Source: Macrocystis pyrifera
Taxonomy: Eukaryota > Sar > Phaeophyceae > Laminariales > Laminariaceae
DNA length: 64,000 nt
Reading direction: 5' to 3'
Assembly (NCBI GenBank): GCA_031763025.1
Contig: JASSKH010000026.1
Location: 5,392,429 to 5,456,428 of the forward strand
Part shown: positions 28,888-40,400 of the stretch, in pieces
How positions within the stretch are numbered: position 1 is the first letter of the stretch
How the letters are laid out: each line of letters opens with the position of its first letter
The notes under the pieces: model-generated
What the model was told of the DNA's origin: nothing
Databases searched by the model: none
Seen by the model: only the letters and a program-made list of their open reading frames with translations
Translations under genes and position numbers: made by a program

Positions 28888-31800
28888 CTGCCTGGCAAAG
28901 CGGGCAACCAGGTTCGACCTGGCTACACCCTTTGCCTCCTTCAGCATTGCTGATCTTGGGTGGTTATAGGCAATACTTTTAACATGAAGAGAGATATTCG
29001 GGGAGGCGTGAGGGCGAGGGGGGGGGGCACTCATTTGTTGCTTTCCTTGGTCATTTGACTATTGACCACGCATCCCTTTCGAGACGGAGACGGAGGAAGA
29101 AAAGGGCGGGGGGTGGGGGGAGCAGGGGATAATGGGGTGGAAACGAGGAGAATGAGGGGGGTTCGGGGAGGGAGGGAGGGGGAGTGTATTCACGTCATAT
29201 ATGGCCGTCGGGTTTTCACCGATCTGGCACACATCGCTTGCGCCAAGTGCGAAGCGTGGTGAGGTGTTGGGCGAGTCGCACGTTGAACGGGGGGGGCGGG
29301 GTGAGGGGAGGGCAAGGGGGGTACTGAGGGGCTAAAACGAGGGGACAACTGGATAGGAGGGGAGGAGGGGGGGGGGGGAAGGGACTGTTTTGATACCCCT
29401 TATCTGGGTTGGGCCAAGGGCTACGTGAAAGGACGCGCAAGAACGGCATGGGGGGGGGCAGAAAAGAGTGTTGTTTGATTGGCTCCAACCACCTCTAGTA
29501 CTATATTACTAGCGAAAACTGATCCATGTACCTCCATGCTCCGTTCGTTGCTCGAAAGGGCCCGCCCTGCTGCAGCCCATCCAGTCCACCGAAAGTACAT
29601 CCGTCAACTAGTATTTATTTATTCGAGAGCTATGTGTCCGAATTTGCCACTACCTGCCCCCTCCCCCCATTATATATTATATATATTATATGGGTTGGGT
29701 TGGCGTCGGTTGGCAACGACACTATAAAACATGCCGATCGCTGCGTGAGCTAGACATCCAGGGTACCGTTTTTTTTTTTGTTTTTTGGCGGTCGCCCACA
29801 GCTGGTCGTCTAATTAGATCCTTTGTGCGAAATAAATAACCTTTACTCTGCACAAGGGAATTGATCGTATCACGTAGTGTTCAAGGTAAGGCACCCAAGA
29901 GGCAGTTACATAGTACTCCCATTGCTGTCTCTGGAAGTGGCTACACCGGAAATTAAAATAACTCATTGAAGCTGTCATCCATATACAAGTCCGCCTCACA
30001 AGCGGTTCTTAGTAGGATGCAGCTCACCCTTCATGCGACTCGCCGGACACCTCACGGCGCTTCGCGCTTGGTACAAGCAATGCCTGCCTGGTCGGTGAAA
30101 ACCCGACATGCCCCATCCCGGCATTGTAGGGATGCGAGGGTCTATGGTCATACGACTACGGCCATGCATGAGATCGAGTACATCTCTCCTATCGAGTACA
30201 CCCCCACCCCACCCAAAATTTGTCGACTGACGGTCAGCTATTTTTGACCTGTCAAGCCCTTCTGAGACTTAATATATCGATGTTAGTGTAGAAATTTCGT
30301 TGGCGGTTATCCGTCAAGGGGCAAGAGTGCCGTCAAACGGCATATTTTGAGTCCAATCTACCCGACCCCACCCCATCCTGCCCCACCTCACCCCACCCCG
30401 CCCCGTCCCACCTCACTCCATCCCACCTCACCCCATCCCACTCCGCTCCACTCCACCCCCACCCTACCCCACCCCACCCCCCACCCCATCCCATCCCACC
30501 CCATCCCATCCCCTGAAGCCGTCCGAACTGACATTGTGGCGAGAGTGACGGGAGAATCGTCCGGGGCGTGAAGGGCGGCGAAGGCTTGCATCGGAGGGCC
30601 GCTTTTCAAGTACGCCTGATGCAGGAGGTTGCCGTAGGCCTGGCGACACAGGAAGTCGTACTTGGCTTTGCCCTGCGCGTCCGACGGTCGGCGGATTCGT
30701 CGGTCGGTCGGTCGGTAGGTTGAGGTGGGTAGGTGGGCAGACAGGTGGGAGGGTAGGTAGGTAGGCAAGTAGGTAGGTAGGCAAGGAGACACCTGGTAAG
30801 TAGGTAGGTGGGTGGGTCGATCGGTCGGTCCGTCGGTTGATCGGTGGGTAGGTGGGTGGGTATTCGTAGGTACTTATTCGGTGTGGCTCTGCCCGGTCCT
30901 GCCCCGCCCCCCCCCCCCCCCCCCCCCCCCCACCTGTTTTGTGACGATCCACGCGTCCGCCTTGCCAGTGGCGTCGTCCTGCGAAGCAAGCTCCAACTCT
31001 CCCTCCGCCTTCGCTTTCGCTCGCACCCTGCTCGACGCCACCGCCCGGTCGTAGCCGTCCCACAACACCTCTCTGGTAGTTGTTGTTGTCGTTGTCGTCG
31101 CCGTCATCAACACCACCACCACCGTCGCAAAACAGTCCCCCGGTCGGTCGGTCGGTCGGTCGGTCGGTCGGTTGGTTATCCGAGTAAAGTCACCGTTATC
31201 GATATAATTGGGGCGGGGTGTAGGATATACAGCGTGTGTGGGGGGGGGGGAGGGGGTGTACTCGATACGAGAGATGTACTCGATATCATGCATGGCCGTA
31301 GTGGTATGACCACAGACCCTCGCATCCCTACAATGCCCGGAAGGAGCATGTCGGGTTTTCACCCGACCGGGCTGTGTCGGGGAAGAGGGGGGGCAAGGGG
31401 GACGTACTCATTCGTTTCTTGCGTCAGTCATTTGACCATGGACTACTAATCCCTTCCGAGACGGAGCACCGTGGGGGGGGGGGAGAGGGGGGGTCAGACA
31501 ACAGGGGGGTCCTTGGACGATATTACTTACTTCCTCAAGCCAAGAATGACGGGTCCTTGGACGATATTACTTACTTCCTCAAGCCAAGAATGACTGCCCT
31601 TCGGGCAAGGAAGCCCTTCACACGAAGGAAAGGCGACAGATCACAACCTTGCCTTTCGGCGAGCAGGTATATACAAAGGCGCCACTGACCTCTCCTGAAC
31701 GTGTATATACTGCGGTACGTCTGCAAACAAAACTATGTGTGTGTGTTTTTTTTTCTCTTCTCAGAGTTGTTTTATTTTTATTTTCTGGACGGTGCGGCTG

Positions 31801-34436
31801 GCCCAAGCCACGGCCCGCACTTCGTTGTCCGGTAAAAACTTGCCGAGGACTCAGTCCAGTACAAAAAAGCCCTGTCTAAAACCCGAGTGGTTTTGGACTT
31901 TGTTGTTCGGTAAGGCTTGCCGAGGAGTCAGTCTCCTGACAAAAAGGATAACCGACCAATACCCGACTGTTTTGGTAGGAGGGACATGCCCCGCGCGAGG
32001 CCAATGAGAGGAGAACTGCAAAACTAGTTTACTCCCGAAATGGTAAGAGCGAAATATTCCCTTCCGCGCCAAACTTTGAACAGCAACCGGAGAGGATTCC
32101 TTACAAAGCGCCCTTTTTCACACTGCAAGAATTTTCCAAAAGACTTTTCCAAGAAATTTTACAACCCTGGCTTTAAGTACAAGTAGTTTATTATCCAAAC
32201 GCGGATGCAGATATGACGAAAGGTCTACATATTCCGATTTTTTTTATGGCAACCCACGAGCCACAGGACGAGGGGGGGGTTCAAAAGAGATTGGTTGGTG
32301 TCGTCCCCCCTCCCCCCCCCCCGCCCACTTTCTCGCGCTGCGGGCGGCAACGGCAGCAATGTTGGGCATATTTTCCACCGATTCTACGGGCTTGCAGTAA
32401 AACTAGTACCGAAAAAAAAAAACGCGGTAATGTGCACGACTTTGCTGCTCCGCCTCGACAACATGGTTGATATTCCGCTCTATTAACAGTAATAGCTCCC
32501 GATCATTTCCCGGAAAATTCCGAGGCGATCGCGGTTATGGGGTTAGAGTGAGGGTTGGTGTTTGAAGTCAAGTATGTTCTTGACCATTATCGAAACGGTT
32601 TTGATAGTCCGAACTAAAAGGAGTAAAAACTCCTCATTATGATCTTCATTCTCAGAAATTTCTCGAGCGGTCGGGGTTAGGGTTTGCTGCAGCAATCTGA
32701 TCGGGAACACGAGGGGATTTTGTACCTTTTGTGGCAACCGAAACGTACCTGATATTTTCGATCAGACTCGCAGGGGCTACTCGTATTAATAGGGTCAATG
32801 CTTACACACAAGCGCGCTTCAAACCATTTCGATGTCGAAACTGGACCTAGGTCCTCACTTGCACAGACCCTCGGAAACACGCGCGCGCGCGGTCGGGTAG
32901 TACAGGGGACATATAGTGATAAGGGGTTAGTGTTTCAAGATCATTTATTGTTTTTTTCCAAACTGTTTTGTCGACGCCTGGTCGACGTCTATACAGCCCT
33001 CACCTAACCTCATTTAGAACTGCAGTCCCGTTAAGGGGACAAAACGCTCGGAAATACTGTAGAGTCACATCTAGGTACATGTACAGCAGTGCAGTACTAA
33101 AAGGGTAAAAGGTCAAGTACCACTCTGGCCGGGAAAAATGGTTGGAACTACGTTCCCGGTCAAAGAGGTAAGTTCCAACCATTCTGTCCGAGTTGGGCCG
33201 AGGTCTGTAACACAGGTAATACCTGCTGGCTGACGGCACTCTTACTCCTTAACGGACAGCCTTGGTGGACATCCTTGACAGACATCCTTGACGGACAGCC
33301 TTGACGGACAGCCTTGACGGACAGCCGTCAAGATATTTCCTCACACAAAAACTACTATTGCAAGTCTATAAAGAGACCTTGCCGGGTCAAAACCAAGGAA
33401 TTCCCCACACCGCAACTAATATACTTAGTCTGGAGAGAATCCTGACGGGTCCTACCACCGCAGACCGTCAGCCGACGAGTATTATACTTAAACAGCCCTA
33501 TGTTTACTTTTTAAAAGCCCTCGTGAAACGCGTGCATCGTTCGAGACGCACACACAAAGAAAGGGCGAAGGTAAGTCTGTTACCTGGCGGCTCTGAGATC
33601 GTCGACGTTTTGCTCGGTAAAGTCCTCCTTGATTACCTGTCATCAACGTGGCGGTGGGTCGGAAGCGCTCATGGTCTTTTTTTTTTTTGGGGGGGGGGGG
33701 GGGGCGTGCGAAAGGCCTTTTTTCACCAGTGCGCGGTCCAGTATATCGTATATCGACCCGAAGCAACCGGTGAATTAAACCTTTTTAAAATGTATACCTG
33801 GTACGTATATACACGTGGGTTACATGAATTGTCATTCTGTCGGGGAGTGACGCTATCGCTCGTAGTTCGCAACTTAGGCGAGATTGACAGCAGGCTGTAG
33901 AGAGGCGGCGTGGAGCGGTTTTGTCGAACGCGAACGCAGCGTAGCAGGTGGCAGGCCACACCACCAACTACAGCTTTTCCGATCGGTGAGGCACACTGAT
34001 GGATCCCTGAAAAACCGAACATTCGAAGTATCACGCAATAAATTCGACCGCGAGTCGACGAGGGAAAAAAAAAAAAAAGCTGAAGTCTTTCCCGCGATAA
34101 AAATGAAGGCACGAGCCGTTTCGGGGAAGGGGGGGAGGAAGAGGAGAGCCTGCTATGTATGTATGTCTGTGCCACCCCGGATCTGAGTCACGAGTATGAG
34201 GGAGAGAGAAAAGAAGGGCGAAGATAGCTAATGGGAAGAGAAACTATATATATATATATGCGCATGTGATATATGTCAGCGGTGATATTTCCGTCTGTTG
34301 AAACCGGAGGTTAAGACATGCTACGGCGGTACGGTGGAAAAGGCAGCACTAGCTCACCCTTATGAGGCCCCTCACGTAAGAAGCTCTTGTAGCCCAACCA
34401 AGAAATCAACTTTGGGAAAGAACAATCGGCTTTCTT

Positions 34437-34477
<41 letters not shown>

Positions 34478-37400
34478 GTGACTGATCCAACGTTGAAGCT
34501 CAGCATGCTGCACGTGTCGTCGGATGGCAAACACGAGAATGAAAACAGCATGTGATGAGAAGGAAGGAGCAAGGACAACATTTGAAGCGGACAGGGGTTT
34601 TGAGCAGGAAGTAGGTGTACAGAAGGGAGTCAGACTTTCGGCACGGGCTTTTCGTTTTCTCTTTGGTTTCCCCGTGTGTGTGTGTGTGTGTGTGTGTTTT
34701 TTTTTCGGGGAATGCTCATGAGTGATAAACGTTGAAGCTCATGCAGCACACATTGTCGGATGGCAAGCGCAATATTAATCATGACAATAATAATGATAAC
34801 ACTTGTAGTAATAATAATCATGATAATAATAACAATGATAGTAAGAACAATAATAAAAACAACAAGGAGAATATTGCGGAGAATGATGATAGGAGTAACG
34901 ATAACAATAATCCTAATGATAACAATGATAATTATAATAGTAATAACTGAGCCCGATACGCAGTCCCACGGGCTAGGTACTCAGAGGATACCACTCTGCA
35001 CGGAAATTGAAAAAAAAAAACCGTTCGTTCTGTCTTCATATTTACAGCCCACAACCATTCCTGGAGTTTACGTCCGCGGTGGTGATGCGATGTAGTAAAA
35101 AGTCCACGTCGAATCCAAAGAGTCTATGGGATAGAACTCCTCAGTTGAGGAACCAAGTCAGTCGGAAAATATTTTGGGCTGAAAACCGAAAGCCCTATAC
35201 CTTATGCACGATTCTGTTCGACGAAAACGCGAATCTCTTCTCAAAACGTTTGGATCCTATTACCCCCCCCCCCCCCCACTACGGCCATGCACGTTAATGA
35301 GTACACCCCCCCCCCCCCCCCCTCACCCCCCGCTTACGGCATGGCATGAGTTACCCCCCCCCCCCCCCCTTCCCCGGCGGAAGTGGCCACACCAGAAATT
35401 AAATCAATTCCTTGATGCTGCCATCCATATGCAAGAAAATCTGCCTCTGAAGCGGTTCTTAGTAGGATGCAGCTCACCATTCATGCGACTCGCCGAGCAC
35501 CTCACAGTGCTTCGCGCTTGGTGCTAGCATTGTCTGCCTGGTTGGTAAAAACCCGACGTGCTCCGTCCCGGCATTGTAGGAATGCGAGGGTCTATGGTCA
35601 TACGACAACGGCCATGCATGATAATGAGTACACCCACCTCCGCCCCCCCTCCCCGGCCGCCCGGCCGTTTCGATTTTAACAGAACAGCGAGGCTTCTCGG
35701 ACAAGGTGGTGGGATGTAGAAAGCATGCGCGTCCAAACCGCAACTATTCGTCGATAATTTCCATCGTGCACCCTTACCGCTTGCGCCCTCTTGAGTTCCT
35801 TCCAAGCATTTTCCTCTTCGACTTCGTCCACCGACCTAGCATCTCTCAGCTCTTGGAGTTTGTCCAGCTGTAGCCTCGGGGCAGCGGTGGCAGTCGGACG
35901 TTCGGAGCACGCAAAAGAGACGAGAAACGTGGACAACGGTGGCGGCGGGTTCGCCTGAGGATATCGTTTCGTGGTGCGCACTGCTCATCGCGTGGGGTGG
36001 GTTCTCGTATTACAGGAAGTGCGACAGATTCGTGCTAGAGTAAGAGTAGGATACACCTCCACCTGGAGTTTCCGAAGGCCCCCATTGAAAAGAGGTCCAT
36101 ACCTCACCCCCCAAAAACTACGTTCGAGAAATATCTACGCTAGCCGATGAACAACGCGATGGCTCAAGTTAAGGTATCTAATGAATGCGACTCTGAAACG
36201 AAAACGTGGTCCCAACGATACTGGGTAGTTCCTCGGGTGTAGGTGCACCGTCACAGTCAGAAATATTGCCGCCAAAAAAACTTGCTAGCCCTCTACTGCA
36301 GCACACGCAAGAGGAAGAAAGCCGGAGTTGACTCGGTGGCACACGACGCTCGCGTGCCGAGCGCAAAGCGAAACGGCGCCGGTGATAAAGTCACGCTGCG
36401 ACACAGCGCTCACGGATGCGAGGGTGTTCATATGTATGTCGGCAAGGACTGACAATGAAACAAAACGGTGGCGGCGAGGTCGCTCGGTGTCATTGCCTAC
36501 AGTTGATTATTGTCGTGTGCGGTGCTCCTGTTGTAGTGAGGATGGCAAAACTAAAAAAAAAAAAAACGTCAGGGTAGAAAATAGCGCCGATATAGCTCAC
36601 GAGCCCCGCGGTCCGAGCGCGGGTCGGAAGCGCTGGTGTCGCAAGTAATAGGCTGCGGCGCAGCACTTTTAACAGATGCGACGTAAAGGGTATCATGTGT
36701 ACGTCAGAACGGCCTACACGGTAGCGTGACGTAGATCTCTCTCGCCTTCCGACGCTGATTTCCCTCGTGGAGCACCCGGTGCTCCTCCGCTGCCCTCCTC
36801 AGCTCCTCGTCGTGCTCGGCCGCCACCTGAAGCTTGATTCCCTCCAGTTCCTCGAGACGCTCCTTGTGTTTGGCCATCACGATGGCTTCCACGGCCTCGG
36901 CACTGGTCAGGTCGCTCTGCGCGCCAGAGGTCACCGTCGCCGTCGTCATTGTTGTCGTGGCCGTGGTCGTCGTGGTCGTCATTGCCGTCGTCATGGTCGT
37001 CATGGTCGTTGCCGTATTCGTATTGGTCGCGGTCGTGGTCGTGGTCGTCGTCATCGTGGGTCGTGGTTGTGGTCGTCGCCATCGTCGTCGTCGCCATCGT
37101 CGTGGAGAACGTCGTCGTGGTTATCGTTATGGAAGTCGTCGTTGTCGCCGTTGTCGTTATCGAAGTCGTAGCCGTTGCCGTCGGAATCGCCGTCGTCGTC
37201 GCAATCATCGTCGTCGTTGTTGTCGTCATGTTTTTTTTTTTTTCGAAGGCAATAAAATGGTTGGGGAGAAAGGAGGGGTTGGGTTTACGGTATACTTAGT
37301 TAGTTGGACAAAATTGTAAAAGTAAGTGAAGAAGAGAGGGGCTTGGTTAAAGGCGTTGGCGTTGTGGTCCGAAAATGTCGGATCGATGCGTCCCGGCACC

Positions 37401-40400
37401 ACACCGGCGAAAATAAGTAACCGAAACTCGATCAGTACCTCCCCCCTGAACAACGTATTGTCCCGTTGGGAACGACTTTCGGTTCTCGAGTCGTGCCAGG
37501 GCAGAAGGGGTTGCGTTGCCTTTCGCTTATCGGGTTCCTAGCACGAGCATCTTTCTACCACACCGAAAAAAAACGGCTTTGAGCATCCCGATGAACGATT
37601 TCATTGCCATGGGCTAGGTACGTCAACAATAAAATAGTTAAAAACGAATCGCAATCGCAACGGTGTTCGTTTTAACTGCACCCGTAGATTCCCGCGCGTT
37701 TTATTTCGTCGAGTTGTGGCGCGTGCAACCGGTGAGATGCCCCCCCCCCCCCCCCCCCCCCCCCGGCGACAACAGCCACCCTCTACTACCAACCCCTTTT
37801 GTACTTGGTACTTGAGGGCATGGGTGCTTCGGACATGACACTACCGACTACGTACTGCTGCATTTTTTCCTGCCGTGCCGAATTTTTCCGGTCGCTTCGT
37901 TCACCCCACCTGATCGTAGTTGGCGAAGAGTTTGGTCCGCTTCCGGGTCATCTTCTCCCAGTGCTTGACGCCTAGCACCTTGCGGCGGAGGGCTTTCTGC
38001 AGCTCGAATGCCGGCTGCGCCACCTGGTAGTTGTCCTTCACGACCTTTCTCAGAATTTTCAACGGCGGAAGGCGGAGCGGACCACGAGGGGTGTGTAGGA
38101 TGGACGGAAAAAGGGTGGTGGGATCCTCTAGCGTCCGAGGGAGGCCAGTCTTGCTATCTACACCTCCCCGCTGTCTATCACACCGGTTCTCATGGCTCAC
38201 AATCACACGCCACCGCGTTGCTTATCATGTCACTGCCCTCAGGCTTGCGATCAGTACCACCGAGCTGTATACCATATCACTGATATTGACTGTACACTCA
38301 AGATATATGATATCAACCAGTGTGGCACTATGCGGAGTAATTAGTGCCGATTGCTGCTTTAGTCCCGGTATTATTGGCTGGTGCATATATACAGGCACTA
38401 CAGAGGGACCGGCACTACTGTACACTATGCCATGGGCTAGCTGTCTAACGAATATATAAATTACACATCGGATCCCAATATAATTTTGAAACTCCTCAGT
38501 TGAGGAGCCCGGTTTGTGATGCAACGTTTTTGGGCTAAAAAAATGCAACCCCAACTTGAAACCCCTGCCGTAACTCGGTTCGACACCGGCAACGACCGAC
38601 CGACCTGTGCAAATTCGTCGAAGGCGAGGGAGTCCTCGTCGCCGTCCCCGTTAATTGCGAAAAATCTGAGCAGGTCGGGGTCGGCCTCGGGCGAGCCGTA
38701 GAGCATTCGCAGCATTGCGTCTAGTTCCGCCATGGTGACTTTCCCTCGTCTGTCCACGTCGAATATGTCGAACAGGAGCTGGTCGCATTGATAGGAAAGC
38801 GGGGGTTCGAGGTAGATGCTGTTATTGTTGCTATTGTTGTCGTTGTTGCTGTTGTTATCGTCGTCATCGTTGTTTTTGTTGTTTTCTTTGTTTTCGTTGT
38901 TGTCGTGGTTTGTCGTCCTTGCACCAAAAGGAAAGTAATCGCTTTTGCAAAGGTCACAAGGTCGGTCTGTCGCTTGCAGCGTCGAGTGTCACTCCCCTTT
39001 GTTTTTCTCTGCACATGTTCTCGCCAAACCAAACCGATGATTTGACGCGAGATACTTTTGTTGCCTGCATGATGATTCGACAGAAGCGTTCAATATTTTC
39101 TGACACGCACTTACTGTTGCTACCGTCGACGGCGTGGGCGGTGCCGGTACCGCAGCTCTTTTATCACGAGAATGGGCCCCCCTGCAGATAGCTCGTACGG
39201 CATACCAGGTATGTCATACCAGCTGCTTCGCCTGGTCGGGCGCTGCTACGGCTTCAGCCCGAGCATACCAAACGGTTGCAAAGCAACAGCACCGACTACT
39301 GTGAATCCTTTACGAGGAATGACCGCAGAACACGTGCGGTGGGTGTTTCATGCAGCTTGCAAAGCAAAGCTGAGCATCAACTACTAATACGATTAATCAA
39401 TCGGCCGACGTGACGTATCACGCTGTTTGCAAAGCAAATATGATTGGACTACGTGTGGGCTTAACCACTTGGCCAAGCTTAGAGTCAGCAATGATTTAGT
39501 ACAACACAAATAGCACAGCAGCCAGACGCGTGTGTACCTTGGACACCAGCGTCGCGTCGTAGGTGCAGTAGTTCCAGATGCCCACGATAAACTCCCGCAG
39601 GTTGAGCAATCCGCTCATGTCCTGATCGAGAATTGCGAAGACCCTCTCGCTGAACTTCGTTGCCTGGGCGTTCAAGTGCCCGTGAAACTCGCCCACCGAC
39701 ACCTTTTGTTTCGATGGATGAAAATCTGCATGAGGTGAGTGTATCCTATCATCGAGACGAGGTGTATCTGGGAAGAAAACGTAGGCATTAATGCGCTCGT
39801 GATATCAAATATTGAGTGGGTACGGGATAAGCGATTTGTGTGTTAATAAAATATATTGCAAACATCATTAGCAACATCAACATTAACACCCACCATCATC
39901 GTCATTATCATATTATCATTATCATCAACATCAACACCAACTACACCAACGACACCAACAACACCGTCATCATCATCATCATCATCTTTCCGCTCTTCAA
40001 ACATAAACACGCCAGCCGTGAGTGCGACCGGTTGATCGACAGGCTGGTCGCAGCTCGACTTTGCAAGCTGCGTTATATCATACGTTTGCAGGCATCGTGC
40101 GGCCATTACCTCTCATGACACGGGCCCACCCGGTACCATGCTGTGAACTCGGTGTGTAGTACTCTTATAGTACCGTCTGCGCTCGTCTAAACATAGTGTT
40201 GACAGGTATCACACGAGAGAGCGGTAAAACTTGACGGGGGCTTTACAACACGACAACGGCAGTGTAATAATTCATTAATTATGTAGCTTATAAATACCGC
40301 ACGAGCTATCAGTGGGTGCGCATCTGCTTACAGCAGCAGTTATTCGCTATGTACCAGTACATGTTGGTTATAACAATATGTACACCAGTCGACGGCAACG

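Larger units (their letters stand above)
31595..34430 (-). other. Part of EF-hand gene intron 7 without recognised exons
   Basis: Holds the 85-bp and 13-bp tandem repeats, a family B arm at 33,010 and T12-G16 at 33,677-33,704. The 199-codon plus-strand frame at 33,301-33,900 runs through the G-tract and is not credible. Confidence 0.5.

Noticed and set aside
33301..33900. 199-codon plus-strand ORF
   Set aside because: It runs through T12-G16 and 13-bp repeats, has no recognisable domain and is antisense inside an intron.
36714..37229. Poly-Thr/poly-Asp ORFs on the minus strand
   Set aside because: Translation of the GTC/GTT microsatellite; only the downstream part is the real exon 6 in another frame.
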